Source: VXPQ01 sp965232485
Lineage (GTDB): Bacteria; Bacteroidota; Rhodothermia; Rhodothermales; VXPQ01
Reading direction: 5' to 3'
Assembly: GCA_965232485.1 (NCBI GenBank)
Contig: OZ246975.1
Coordinates: forward strand, 2,852,001 to 2,916,000
Length of the DNA stretch: 64,000 nt
The notes under the pieces were generated by a model. It searched no databases. It saw only the letters and a list, made by a program, of their open reading frames with translations, and had not been told where the DNA came from. The number at the start of each line of letters is the position of its first letter. Position 1 is the first letter of the stretch. The translations under genes were made by a program, and so were the position numbers. This document shows positions 15,487 through 24,960 of this stretch, piece after piece.

Positions 15487-16595
15487 AGCACGTCGCATCG
15501 TTGTTTTTCGTTGCGTTTGCGGCGTTTCTTTTGCCTGCATCCGCGTATGGTCAGGAGCCCGCCCCGCTCCGGCTTGCCGTTGCCCGCCTTACGCACGGTC
15601 ATGTGAACTGGATATTCAACCGTCCCGGCAAGACGGATATCGAGATTGTCGGCGTGTACGAGCCGAATGTCGCGTTGCGGGAGCGATTCGTCGAGCGATA
15701 CGATCTGAACCAGGCCCTGTTCTTCTCGGATCTGGACGATATGCTCGACGAGGCGGAACCCGAGGCGGTGGCCGCCTTCGGTTCGATCGCCGAGCATGTG
15801 GAAGTAGTGGAGGCGGCGGCTCCGCGCGGCGTCCATGTCATGGTGGAGAAGCCGCTGGCGTTCGCCGCGGAAGACGCGCTCCGGATGCGCGCCCTGGCCG
15901 AGGAGCACGCCATCCATGTCGTCACCAACTACGAGACGACCTGGTACCCTTCCATGCATGCGGCGCGGGAAGCCATTGCGGACAGCGCACTGGGCGCCAT
16001 TCGAAAGATGGTCATCCGCGACGGGCATCCGGGCCCCGCAGAGATCGGGGTCAGCGAGGAATTTCTGGAATGGCTCACCGATCCGGCGTATAACGGCGGC
16101 GGCGCGCTCACAGATTTCGGTTGCTACGGGGCCAACCTTGCGACCTGGTTGATGGGGGGCGAACCGCCCCGGACGGTGACCGCCGTAACGCAGCAGATCA
16201 AGCCGGATATTTATCCCGACGTGGACGACGAAGCGACGATCGTGTTGACCTGGCCGCATGCGCAGGCGATCATTCAGGCGTCCTGGAACTGGCCTTTCAA
16301 CCGCAAGGATATGCATGTCTATGGCCGAACAGGGTATCTTTTCGCCCCGCACGGCGCGGAGCTTCGTATCCGGCAGGCGGGCGATTCGGAGGAACAAGTG
16401 CGTCTCTTCGAACAGAGGCCCGCCCCGCTCGACGACCCGTTCAGCTATCTGGCCGCCGTGGTGCGCGGGAATGTGCAGATTGCAGATACGGACCTTTCGT
16501 CGCTGCGGAACAACGTAACCGTCGCGCGCATTCTGGACGCTGCCCGGGAGTCCGCGCGCACGGGCCGAACGGTGGCCATAAAACAGACTCCATAG
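15483..16595 (+). CDS. Exported Gfo/Idh/MocA family oxidoreductase
   Basis: A 370-residue protein with a Sec-type signal peptide (MKHVASLFFVAFAAFLLPAS, cleavage near AYGQ). It has a Rossmann N-terminal domain in which the usual GxGxxG is replaced by VARLTHGHV. The Gfo/Idh landmarks EKPLA (in VMVEKPLAFA) and a C-terminal substrate domain with GGGALTDFGCYGANLATWL are present. Family enzymes oxidise or isomerise sugars and cyclitols with NAD(P). Export of a nicotinamide enzyme suggests a tightly bound cofactor, or a non-redox role such as glycosidase-like chemistry seen in some relatives; this is inference. It is translationally coupled to the PhyH gene. Confidence 0.86.
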   Translation: MKHVASLFFVAFAAFLLPASAYGQEPAPLRLAVARLTHGHVNWIFNRPGKTDIEIVGVYEPNVALRERFVERYDLNQALFFSDLDDMLDEAEPEAVAAFGSIAEHVEVVEAAAPRGVHVMVEKPLAFAAEDALRMRALAEEHAIHVVTNYETTWYPSMHAAREAIADSALGAIRKMVIRDGHPGPAEIGVSEEFLEWLTDPAYNGGGALTDFGCYGANLATWLMGGEPPRTVTAVTQQIKPDIYPDVDDEATIVLTWPHAQAIIQASWNWPFNRKDMHVYGRTGYLFAPHGAELRIRQAGDSEEQVRLFEQRPAPLDDPFSYLAAVVRGNVQIADTDLSSLRNNVTVARILDAARESARTGRTVAIKQTP

Positions 16596-16701
16596 ATTTT
16601 ACCGGGGAGCGGGGCGGCGGCTGACCCTGTAGATGGCAGACGTTCGCATCATAGGCAACAAGAGGCGCGCATGATCGTCCCGATAGCCCATACATAGAAC
16701 C

Positions 16702-17889
16702 ATGAAAATAGAACGGATTCGTATAAAAAATTTTCGGGCTTTCCGGGACGTCGATATCAGAGATATACCCTCCCTTGCTATTTTCGTCGGGGCAAACGGC
16801 ACGGGAAAATCCACGCTATTTTCGGTTTTCGGGTTTCTGAGGGACGCTATGAGCACAAACGTACGGACTGCCTTGGCGAAACTCGGAGGCAGCCGTGGTT
16901 TTGGCGAAGTACGCAGTCGAAATACAGAAGGTCTGATCGAAATTGAAATCAAATATCGCGTCAAATCTGGAAGTCCACTGGTTACGTATAAAGTGGAGAT
17001 CGGAGAAGAAGGGAACAGGCCCGTAATCGAACGCGAAATACTAATGTATCGCAGGTTTAGTCATGGCAAGCCTTGGCATTTTCTGGATTTCCGCAGAGGC
17101 AAAGGGTATGCTATTACGAATGAGGCGGACGATGTGGAAGACGAAACGCAGCTCGTTCGCGACGAACAATCGCTTACATCGCCTGATTTGCTGGCCATCA
17201 AGGGATTGGCGCAATTTGAACGGTTTCCCGCCGTCGTGGCTTTGGGGGAGTTGATCGAACGATGGCACGTTTCGGATTTTCACATCAGCCGCGCTCGGCC
17301 AGAACAGGAAGCGGGCTATGCCGAGCATCTTTCCCGGGAAGGCGAAAACCTCGCCCTGGTCATTGAGTATCTTCACAACAATCACCCAAAGGTGTTTTCA
17401 ACCATTATCGAAAAATTAAAGAATCGGGTTCCCGGAATGTCCCGGGTAGCGTCCAAACAGACTGAGGAAGGACGTATTCTGCTCAAGTTTCAGGATGGCG
17501 CCTTCGAGGATCCCTTTCTGGCTCGTTATGTCTCGGACGGGACCATAAAGATGCTGGCCTATTTGACGCTCCTGTACGATCCCGAACCCCATCCGCTACT
17601 ATGCGTAGAGGAGCCGGAAAATCAACTATACCCCACTTTGCTTCCGGAATTGGCCGAAGAATTTCGGGCGTATGCGCATCGAGGCGGACAGGTTTTCGTT
17701 TCGACGCATTCGCCGGATTTTCTTAACGCGGCCAGGCTGAAAGAGGTGTTCTGGTTGCAAAAAGAGCATGGCTACACCATAATACGCAGAGCTAGCGAGG
17801 ATAAGCAGGTTGCCGCCTACATGGCGGCGGGCGACCAGATGGGTTACCTATGGAAGCAGGGATTTTTCACTGGAGCGGCGCCGGAATAA
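16702..17889 (+). CDS. SMC/OLD-like AAA family ATPase (defence-type pair, gene 1)
   Basis: A 395-residue ABC/SMC-like ATPase. It starts MKIERIRIKNFRAFRDVDI, typical of AAA_21/RecF-like proteins. Walker A is GANGTGKST (30-38), Walker B is LLCVEEPEN, and a switch histidine lies in VFVSTHSPDF. No long coiled coil or nuclease domain is seen in this protein. Its stop overlaps the ATG of a DUF4276 protein (TAATG), so the two are co-translated. ATPase plus Toprim-like partner is the layout of several anti-phage systems, for example PARIS (ATPase plus DUF4435). Whether this pair acts in defence is inference. Base composition is slightly less GC-rich than neighbouring housekeeping genes. Confidence 0.85.
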   Translation: MKIERIRIKNFRAFRDVDIRDIPSLAIFVGANGTGKSTLFSVFGFLRDAMSTNVRTALAKLGGSRGFGEVRSRNTEGLIEIEIKYRVKSGSPLVTYKVEIGEEGNRPVIEREILMYRRFSHGKPWHFLDFRRGKGYAITNEADDVEDETQLVRDEQSLTSPDLLAIKGLAQFERFPAVVALGELIERWHVSDFHISRARPEQEAGYAEHLSREGENLALVIEYLHNNHPKVFSTIIEKLKNRVPGMSRVASKQTEEGRILLKFQDGAFEDPFLARYVSDGTIKMLAYLTLLYDPEPHPLLCVEEPENQLYPTLLPELAEEFRAYAHRGGQVFVSTHSPDFLNAARLKEVFWLQKEHGYTIIRRASEDKQVAAYMAAGDQMGYLWKQGFFTGAAPE

Positions 17890-18455
17890 TGACGTTCGTA
17901 TTCTTTCTTGAGGAACCATCGATGCAGGAGATGTTGAGAGGATTGCTCCCTCGCATCCTGTCGCCCATGCCTGCCGTCAGATATGTGGTTTTTGAAGGAA
18001 AACAGCATCTTGATAAGAACATTGTCCACCGCATACGTCATTGGCGAGCCCCGAACACCTTCTTCATTGTTTTACGAGATCAGGATAGTTCGGATTGCAG
18101 GAATGTCAAGAACGCGCTTGTTGAGCAATGTCGTCGCGCCAAAAGGCCGGATACCCTGGTCAGGATAGTCTGTCGCGAATTGGAAAGTTGGTATTTTGGC
18201 GATCTCAGCGCGGTTGAGCGTGGATTGGAAGTGTCCAATCTCGTGAGGTATGCAAATAAAAGAAAATATCGCGTACCTGACAAGATCCATGCGCCCGGGA
18301 ATGAATTAACGAAAATTACCCGTGGCGTTTATCAAAAAATATCTGGATCGAGAAACATTGGACGCGAATTGTCGCCATCTTGCAATACATCTCGTAGTTT
18401 TAAAGTGTTTATCGATGGCGTTCAAAAAATTATTAGCGATACGGATTTACAGTGA
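17889..18455 (+). CDS. DUF4276 family protein (Toprim-like partner of the AAA ATPase)
   Basis: A 188-residue protein starting at the ATG that overlaps the ATPase stop by one base. The N-terminus MTFVFFLEEPSMQEML has acidic residues (Glu8, Glu9) at the place of the Toprim glutamate. FIVLRDQDSSDC holds a D-x-D pair (Asp64, Asp66). The later RELESWYFGD segment is characteristic of DUF4276. Toprim folds occur in nucleases and in defence effectors. No membrane segment or signal peptide is seen. Downstream is a 244-base stretch with no gene. It is probably the effector of the pair, which is inference. Confidence 0.78.
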   Translation: MTFVFFLEEPSMQEMLRGLLPRILSPMPAVRYVVFEGKQHLDKNIVHRIRHWRAPNTFFIVLRDQDSSDCRNVKNALVEQCRRAKRPDTLVRIVCRELESWYFGDLSAVERGLEVSNLVRYANKRKYRVPDKIHAPGNELTKITRGVYQKISGSRNIGRELSPSCNTSRSFKVFIDGVQKIISDTDLQ

Positions 18456-18699
18456 ATAATTTTTCCGTATTCGATCAGGATACATGTTGAACTGTTTGCA
18501 GATTCCCGGCGATATGACGTCGCCGCGGATGGCCGCGAAGCGTCGTCTTTGCCCTGAACAGAATCTATGGGGTTTGCGAACGTATCCTGACGAGAGGATG
18601 CTCCATAGGCAGGCCGGATCGGAACAAGGCCGCAACCTTACGCCTTAAATTCCAACCGCTTTCGGATACCGTCGCCAAGCTTCCTGACTTGCTCCGCCA
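18456..18699. other. Gap after the AAA/DUF4276 pair, with an inverted pair and family C sequence
   Basis: It contains CAGGATAC (18477) and its inverse GTATCCTG (about 18582). Before the next gene comes CGGAACAAGGCCGCAACC (18620-18637), a near copy of 57266-57283 upstream of the Mrr-like remnant. It probably includes the promoter of the sugar dehydrogenase fusion. No gene is seen. Confidence 0.4.
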
Positions 18700-21225
18700 A
18701 TGCCTCCATGCCGCTCTCTTCGCTTTTTCGCGCCGGTCGCCGGGCTGTCCGCCTGTGTCCTTGTTTTTCTGCTGCTTTTCGCCATGCCGGCGTGCGGACA
18801 GCAAAAGATGACCGACGCGTCGATACCGGACGGCGCGTTGCGGCTCGATGAGTCGTTTCCGAATCTCCGTTTCAACCGACCCGTGGATTTTCAATCGCCG
18901 GGAGACGGGTCGGGCAGGCTTTTCGTGGTCGAGCAGGCGGGCGTCATAAAGGTTTTCGATAACCGCTCCGATATTGGTTCCGCAAACGTCTTTCTTGATA
19001 TAAGGGGCCGGGTCCGCGACCAGGGCAACGAAGAGGGGCTTCTGGGCCTTGCGTTTCACCCGAACTTTGCGTCGAACGGCTATTTCTACGTGGATTACAC
19101 GGCCTCGAATCCCCGCCGGACCGTGGTGACCCGGTACCGCGCCGATCCGAACAATCCCGATCGCGTGCTGACGGATAGCGCAACCGTTATTCTGGAGGTA
19201 AACCAGCCGTACAGCAATCATAACGGGGGACAGATCGTCTTTGGCCCCGACGGATATCTGTACGTGGCGCTGGGCGACGGCGGCAGCGGCGGCGATCCGC
19301 ACGACCATGGCGAGAATCCCGCCACCTTGCTGGGGTCCATCTTGCGCATAGACGTAGACGGGGGCTCGCCGTACGCTATTCCCTCGGACAATCCTTTCGT
19401 CGGCAACAATCAGGGGTATCGAGAGGAAATCTATGCGTACGGATTGCGCAATCCGTGGCGGATCAGCTTTGATTCGTCGACGGGTCGCTTGTGGGCCGCC
19501 GACGTGGGGCAGAACCTGTATGAAGAAGTGAATATTATCGAAAAAGGGGCAAATTACGGGTGGGACGTCATGGAGGGGCTGCATTGTTACGAACCGACTA
19601 TGGGCTGCAATCAAACGGGCCTGACGCTCCCCGTGTGGGAATATTCTCACGATCTCGGCATTTCGATCACGGGCGGATACGCATACCGCGGCAGTTCGGC
19701 TTCTTCGCTGGCGGGTCGATATGTGTTCGCCGACTACGGAACGGGGCGCATCTGGGCGCTCACCTATGACGGCGCCCAGGCGCAGGTCCAGGAGATCATG
19801 AACACCGGTCTGAGTATTTCGTCCTTTGGGGTCGACGCGCAGCAGGAACTGTACGCATTGGCTTTCAACGGCAGGATATACCGGTTTACGGAAGCGTCTC
19901 TGCCTCCTGTGACGATCACGGCGGCGGCTACGGCTACGGAGGGGGCGGCGGCGAACTTCACGGTGACGTCGAGCCCGGCGCCGTCGGCGAACCTGACGGT
20001 GAACCTGAGCGTGGCGGACGCGCCGCACTCGGACTTCGTGGCCGCGGCGAACGAGGGCGCCGGCAAGACGGTGACGGTCACGGTGGAGACGGGTAACGGC
20101 TACATGGTGGGGAACCCTGGCTCCGCGTCGGTGACCGTCAGCGACAACGATCCGACGATGGTGACGCTCTCCGGCGCGGCCGGTAACCTCATTGAGGGGG
20201 ACGCGAAAGACATCCTCCTGACGCTGGGCCGCGGCCTTAGGCAGGGCGAGACGCTGACGGCGCCGCTGACGTTCGCCGGCGCGGCGACGCGCAACAGCGA
20301 CTACGCGCTCGCCTGCCCGTCGCCCTTGCCTGCGGGGGTGACGTGCAGCAACCTGAACAGCGGCTCGGCGCAGGTCGCGTTCACCGGCCCGGCGACGGGG
20401 ACGACGGCGACGTCCGTGACCATCGCGCTGACGGCGATGGCGGACAACGTCGCGGAGGCCGCGGCGGAGACGATTCAGATCGGCCTCGGCGCGCTGACGG
20501 CGACGGGCCTGGGCGGCGGCGCCAGTGGCGTGGACAACCTCGCGGACTTCACCATCGCGGACCCGCCGCCGGTTATCCCTCCGACAGGACCGCCGCGCTC
20601 GACGCCCGAAGTGACGCTCTCGGCTTCGCCGAACCCGGTGACCGAAGGCGAAACGATCACCGTCACGGCTACGCTCTCGGAGGCGCTCGCGACAGACGTG
20701 GCCATACCCCTCGCGATCACAGCGGGCGCCGCCGAAGCGGGCGACTACGGACCGCTCGCCTCCATCGCGATCGCGGCGAACCAGACAAGCGGAACAGGCG
20801 CCATCGCCACGAACGTAGACGACGACGCGGACGACGAAACATTCACCGTAGCCCTCGGCGACCTGCCCGGCGGCGTACAGCCCGGCTCGCCCTCCTCCGT
20901 CGAACTGACCATCGCGGACGCGCAAAGCGTCACCTCCGTCGAAGGCGAAGAGGAGATACCCGAAGCCTTCGCGCTGGAGCAAAACTATCCGAACCCGTTC
21001 AATCCGGAGACCACGATCCGATATGCCTTGCCGCAGCCGGGCAAGGTGCGTCTCGCCGTGTACGATTTGATGGGCCATGAATTGGCGGTGCTTGTCGATG
21101 AACTGAAATCCGCGGGCTGGCATGAAATACGCTTTCCCGCCGCCGCATTGCCCAGCGGATCGTACGTATACCGTTTGCAGGCGCAAGACAAGGTCATGAC
21201 GGACATGATGACGCTCGTCAAGTAA
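18700..21225 (+). CDS. Secreted glucose/sorbosone dehydrogenase-like protein fused to Calx-beta and T9SS domains
   Basis: 841 residues. A hydrophobic export signal (ACVLVFLLLFAMPACGQ) is followed by a PQQ-type glucose/sorbosone dehydrogenase beta-propeller (about 45-395). Landmarks there are LLGLAFHPNF, YSNHNGGQIVFGPDGYLYVA, YGLRNPWRISF and NYGWDVMEG. Residues about 400-755 are Calx-beta-type sequence nearly identical to the two paralogues at 4-11 kb. The C-terminal T9SS domain (ALEQNYPNPFNPETTIRYAL) differs in its last 60 residues and ends in MTLVK. It would oxidise sugars outside the cell or on its surface with PQQ. The propeller uses ordinary codons while the fused part has the GC-extreme codons of the paralogues, which suggests cassette capture by recombination. 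Confidence 0.87.
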   Translation: MPPCRSLRFFAPVAGLSACVLVFLLLFAMPACGQQKMTDASIPDGALRLDESFPNLRFNRPVDFQSPGDGSGRLFVVEQAGVIKVFDNRSDIGSANVFLDIRGRVRDQGNEEGLLGLAFHPNFASNGYFYVDYTASNPRRTVVTRYRADPNNPDRVLTDSATVILEVNQPYSNHNGGQIVFGPDGYLYVALGDGGSGGDPHDHGENPATLLGSILRIDVDGGSPYAIPSDNPFVGNNQGYREEIYAYGLRNPWRISFDSSTGRLWAADVGQNLYEEVNIIEKGANYGWDVMEGLHCYEPTMGCNQTGLTLPVWEYSHDLGISITGGYAYRGSSASSLAGRYVFADYGTGRIWALTYDGAQAQVQEIMNTGLSISSFGVDAQQELYALAFNGRIYRFTEASLPPVTITAAATATEGAAANFTVTSSPAPSANLTVNLSVADAPHSDFVAAANEGAGKTVTVTVETGNGYMVGNPGSASVTVSDNDPTMVTLSGAAGNLIEGDAKDILLTLGRGLRQGETLTAPLTFAGAATRNSDYALACPSPLPAGVTCSNLNSGSAQVAFTGPATGTTATSVTIALTAMADNVAEAAAETIQIGLGALTATGLGGGASGVDNLADFTIADPPPVIPPTGPPRSTPEVTLSASPNPVTEGETITVTATLSEALATDVAIPLAITAGAAEAGDYGPLASIAIAANQTSGTGAIATNVDDDADDETFTVALGDLPGGVQPGSPSSVELTIADAQSVTSVEGEEEIPEAFALEQNYPNPFNPETTIRYALPQPGKVRLAVYDLMGHELAVLVDELKSAGWHEIRFPAAALPSGSYVYRLQAQDKVMTDMMTLVK

Positions 21226-21329
21226 TCGCCGCTAATGTATCTTGTCATTGCCCGCTGCGCTTTCCCTGCGTATTATGTGCATATCCTGACATTCTTTCGG
21301 AACCCGTATTCCCCGAGGCCCCTATCGCA

Positions 21330-22349
21330 ATGCTCCATCGTTCTTTTTCCGTATCGCGCGCGTTTCGCCGTCTGGTCCTTTTTGCGCTGATCCCTTTCGC
21401 GTGGGGATGCGGATCGTCTTCTTCCGACGAATCGGGGGAGGCCGGGACCGAACCGCTCGAAATCGCCGTCGTGCCCAAGGGGACTACCCATGAATTCTGG
21501 AAAGCGATTCACGCCGGCGCAGAAAAAGCCGCCGCCGAATTCGACGTAGAGGTGATCTGGCAGGGGCCGCAAAAGGAGGACGACCGCCAGCTGCAAATCC
21601 AGGTGCTGCAGAACCTGATCAGCCGCGGGGTGGACGCCATCGTGCTGGCGCCCCTCGATTCCCGCAGCATGGCGCGCCCGGTCGAGGCCGCCGTGGCCCG
21701 GGGCATTCCGGTGGTGGTCATCGATTCCGGGCTGGAATCGGATGCGCAATCCAGTTTCATTGCGTCGAACAACTACGACGGGGGGAGGATCGGCGGGCAA
21801 TACCTGGCCGAGCAACTTGGCGGGCAAGGGAAGGTGGTGTTGTTGCGGTACCAGGAAGGCTCCGCCAGCACTACGAACCGGGAGCGGGGTTTTCTCGACG
21901 CGCTGAACGAATATGCCCCGGACGCCGAATTGCTGGTCGATAATATGTATGCGGGCGCCACGATGGCGCTTGCGCTCCAGGTCTCCCAGAATATTCTGAA
22001 CCGGTTTCCAGAGATCGACGCCATTTTCACGCCCAACGAATCCGCTACGCAAGGCATGTTGCGCGCGCTGGAAACGGCGGGGCGCGCAGGAGACGTGACG
22101 CTGGTGGGGTTCGACGTCAATTCGATTCTGCTGGACGCCATGCGGGATGGAACCTTGCACGGACTGGTGGTGCAGGACCCCGTCGGGATGGGGTACGAGG
22201 GCGTAAAGGCCGCCGTATCCATCGTACAGGGGGAAGCCGTGCCAGAGCGGATGGACACGCGCACCATTCTCGTGACCCCCGACAATATCGACGACGCCGA
22301 GATTCAGGAGTTGCTGCATCCGGACTTCGACCGCTGGCTCGACAACTAA
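21330..22349 (+). CDS. Sugar ABC transporter substrate-binding lipoprotein (RbsB-like)
   Basis: A 339-residue periplasmic binding protein of the ribose/galactose type (PBP type 1). The signal ends in a lipobox-like AWGC, followed by a Ser/Glu-rich tether (GSSSSDESGEAG). The mature start LEIAVVPKGTTHEFWKAIHAG is typical of this family, as are VDAIVLAPLD, IPVVVIDSG and AIFTPNESAT. It binds a pentose or hexose (identity unknown) and delivers it to the permease. It begins an operon with an RbsA-like ATPase 20 bases downstream and an RbsC-like permease. Confidence 0.92.
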   Translation: MLHRSFSVSRAFRRLVLFALIPFAWGCGSSSSDESGEAGTEPLEIAVVPKGTTHEFWKAIHAGAEKAAAEFDVEVIWQGPQKEDDRQLQIQVLQNLISRGVDAIVLAPLDSRSMARPVEAAVARGIPVVVIDSGLESDAQSSFIASNNYDGGRIGGQYLAEQLGGQGKVVLLRYQEGSASTTNRERGFLDALNEYAPDAELLVDNMYAGATMALALQVSQNILNRFPEIDAIFTPNESATQGMLRALETAGRAGDVTLVGFDVNSILLDAMRDGTLHGLVVQDPVGMGYEGVKAAVSIVQGEAVPERMDTRTILVTPDNIDDAEIQELLHPDFDRWLDN

Positions 22350-22369
22350 CCGGCTTTGCGGCGCGACCC

Positions 22370-23872
22370 ATGGCGTCTCCCGTACTTTGTCTTGAGGGCA
22401 TTCGCAAATCGTTCGGTCCCGTGCGTGCGCTCCAGGGCGTGGATCTGAACGCGCAAGCGGGCGAAGTGCATGCCCTCGTAGGAGAGAACGGGGCAGGGAA
22501 AAGCACCCTCATGAAGATCCTGAGCGGCGCGTACCGCCCCGACGCGGGGAGCATGACCCTGTACGGCGCCCCGTATGCGCCTGCGAATCCGCTGGACGGG
22601 CGCGCGGCGGGCGTCAGCATGATATACCAGGAACTGGTGCTGGCCCCGCATCTGACCGTCGAGGAGAATGTGACCCTTGGCGACGAACATGCCCGTTACG
22701 GGTGGATTCGTCCCCGGACTCGCGAAGTGGAGCGGGCTTTGGCGGACCTGGGACAGCAGGGCATTGCCCCCGACGCCCGGGTAAGCGATCTGAGCATCGG
22801 CAAGCAGCAACTCGTCGAAATTGCCCGCGCGCTCCTTTTCGACGCCCGGATCGTGGTTATGGACGAACCCACGAGTTCGTTGGCCGCCGCCGACACGCAG
22901 GCGCTGTTCGAGGCCATTGGGCGCATGAAAGAGCAGGGGCTCGCGGTTATTTACATCAGCCATTTTCTGGAGGAAGTGCAGGAAGCGTGCGATCGCTACA
23001 CCGTGCTGCGCGACGGCAAGATGATTTCGACGGGGCGGGTAGCCGACACGCCCATAAGCCGCATCATAGAGGACATGGTGGGACGTTCGGTGGATGAACT
23101 TTTTCCTTCCGGCGACCACGAAATGGGCGATCCGCTGCTGGACGTGTCCGGTTTGCAGGGGCGACAGGGGCTTCCCGCCGACGTTCGTTTTACGTTGCGC
23201 CGGGGGGAAATCATGGGCATTGCCGGGCTGGTGGGAGCCGGTCGCTCCGAAACGGTGCGGACGCTGTTCGGGCTGGAGCAGGCCCGTTCCGGCGCCCTGG
23301 CCATCCGGGGCCGCGAAGCGGTGCGCGTCGCCTGGATGTCGCCGCGGACGGCGCTCAATCAGGGACTGGACCTTTTGAGCGAGAACCGGAAGGAGGAAGG
23401 GCTGGCGCTTAACTTGCCTCTCGTTTTCAATTTGACGCTGTCCGACTTGCGGCGGTACAGTCGGGCCGGGTTTTTGCAGCTGGGCAAGGAGCGTCGCGAC
23501 GGAGCGCGCTGGATCGATGTATTGCGCATTCGGACCGGGTCTGTCGAGCAGCGGGCCGACGAACTTTCGGGCGGAAATCAGCAGAAAGTGTGCCTGGCGC
23601 GCCTCTTGCAGCAGGACAACGACATTCTTTTCCTCGACGAGCCCACCAGAGGGATCGATATCGGCAGCAAGGCTGAGATATACAAACTCGTCCACCGCCT
23701 TGCGGAACAGGGCAAGGCCATTGTCATGATCAGTTCGTACCTGCCCGAACTGCTCGGCGTGTGCGATACGCTGGGCGTGATGCACAAGGGACGCCTTTCG
23801 TCCGTGCGCCCTGTTCCGGAATGGACGGAACATCGTATCATGCAGTTCGCCACATCCGGATACGACGCATGA
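22370..23872 (+). CDS. Sugar ABC transporter ATP-binding protein (RbsA-like)
   Basis: A 500-residue protein with two ABC domains in tandem, as in RbsA/MglA/XylG. Domain 1 has Walker A GENGAGKST (about 43-51), the signature LSIGKQQ and Walker B IVVMDEPTSSLA. Domain 2 has a degenerate P-loop (GLVGAGRSE) but an intact LSGGNQQK signature and LFLDEPTRGIDIG, which is normal for this family. It powers import of the sugar captured by the upstream lipoprotein. The stop overlaps the permease ATG (ATGA). Confidence 0.94.
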   Translation: MASPVLCLEGIRKSFGPVRALQGVDLNAQAGEVHALVGENGAGKSTLMKILSGAYRPDAGSMTLYGAPYAPANPLDGRAAGVSMIYQELVLAPHLTVEENVTLGDEHARYGWIRPRTREVERALADLGQQGIAPDARVSDLSIGKQQLVEIARALLFDARIVVMDEPTSSLAAADTQALFEAIGRMKEQGLAVIYISHFLEEVQEACDRYTVLRDGKMISTGRVADTPISRIIEDMVGRSVDELFPSGDHEMGDPLLDVSGLQGRQGLPADVRFTLRRGEIMGIAGLVGAGRSETVRTLFGLEQARSGALAIRGREAVRVAWMSPRTALNQGLDLLSENRKEEGLALNLPLVFNLTLSDLRRYSRAGFLQLGKERRDGARWIDVLRIRTGSVEQRADELSGGNQQKVCLARLLQQDNDILFLDEPTRGIDIGSKAEIYKLVHRLAEQGKAIVMISSYLPELLGVCDTLGVMHKGRLSSVRPVPEWTEHRIMQFATSGYDA

Positions 23873-24855
23873 AGAAGCAACGGAATTACAAGGCTATGTT
23901 GTCGGAGATTGGTCCCTTGCTGGGGCTGGTCTTCGTGTTCGCGCTGTTCGCCGCGCTGACGCCGTCCGCCTTCACGTCGTTCTACAACATCAAGACGATC
24001 TTGACCCAGAGCGTCATCATCGGGATTGCTGCGTTCGGCACTACGTTCATTATCGTTTCCGAGGGCATCGACCTGAGCGTGGGGTCTCAGATCGCGTTGA
24101 CCACGGTCGTCGTGGCGGCTATGCTGAATCTGCCTGGCGGCGATCCAGGGTTTTTCTGGCCGTTCCTGGCGCTTGCGGCGGGGGTGTTGGCCTGTACGGG
24201 CGTAGGCGCCTTCAACGGGTTCGTCATCACGAAATTCCGCATCGTGCCCTTTATCGTTACGCTGGGTTCGATGCAGATCGTGCGCGGCATAGCCAAATGG
24301 ATCGGGAAGGAACAGACCGTGCCTACCCCGGACAACTGGCTCACGAACCTCATGCTGATCGACCCCTCGCCCTCGTGGCTCCTCTTTGGGCCGGGAGTAT
24401 GGCTTGCGCTGGCGCTGCTGGTCGTGTCCGCCGTGCTGTTGAAGTATACCGTGCTGGGGCGGTATACCTTCGCCATCGGGTCCAACGAACAGACCGCCCG
24501 GCTTTGCGGCGTCAAGGTGGACCGCATCAAGATCGTGATCTATGCGCTGGGCGGCCTCCTGACCGGCATTGCCGGGGTCATGCAGTACAGTTATCTCACG
24601 GTAGGCGACCCTACGACCGCCGTGGGGCTGGAACTGGACATCATCGCCGCCGTGGTGATCGGGGGCGGCTCCCTGAGCGGCGGGGAGGGCAGCGTGGTGG
24701 GATCCATCGTCGGGGCGCTGATTATGGCGGTGTTGCGCAACGGGAGCAACATGCTGGGCTTGCCGAATTACGTACAGGAGATCATTATCGGCTCCATCAT
24801 CGTCGGCGCCGTGCTGATCGACCAGCAGAAGCATCGGTTGCGGACGGCGGGGTAG
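23869..24855 (+). CDS. Sugar ABC transporter permease (RbsC-like)
   Basis: A 328-residue inner-membrane permease of the BPD_transp_2 family with about 8-10 hydrophobic segments. Family motifs are GTTFIIVSEGIDLSVGS near residue 60, FNGFVITKFRI, and the EAA-like loop around NEQTARLCGVKVDRIK. The C-terminal GGGSLSGGEGSVVGS is typical. The ATG overlaps the stop of the ATPase gene. No sugar kinase or isomerase follows, so the substrate is unknown; a role with the aldolase operon at 1-3.7 kb is possible but not shown. Confidence 0.93.
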   Translation: MKKQRNYKAMLSEIGPLLGLVFVFALFAALTPSAFTSFYNIKTILTQSVIIGIAAFGTTFIIVSEGIDLSVGSQIALTTVVVAAMLNLPGGDPGFFWPFLALAAGVLACTGVGAFNGFVITKFRIVPFIVTLGSMQIVRGIAKWIGKEQTVPTPDNWLTNLMLIDPSPSWLLFGPGVWLALALLVVSAVLLKYTVLGRYTFAIGSNEQTARLCGVKVDRIKIVIYALGGLLTGIAGVMQYSYLTVGDPTTAVGLELDIIAAVVIGGGSLSGGEGSVVGSIVGALIMAVLRNGSNMLGLPNYVQEIIIGSIIVGAVLIDQQKHRLRTAG

Positions 24856-24960
24856 GATCGCCGGGGCGTCGGGGCGTTGTGGCGTTCGGGGCGTTGTGGA
24901 GTTCGGGATGCGTGTCGGGCAAGCCGGGTATGTCTGGCCCGGATTTGCTGGATTGGCCAC

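Noticed and set aside
18565..21186. 873-codon minus-strand frame opposite the sugar dehydrogenase fusion
   Set aside because: The plus strand encodes a clear GSDH propeller and T9SS domain; the minus frame has no recognisable domain.
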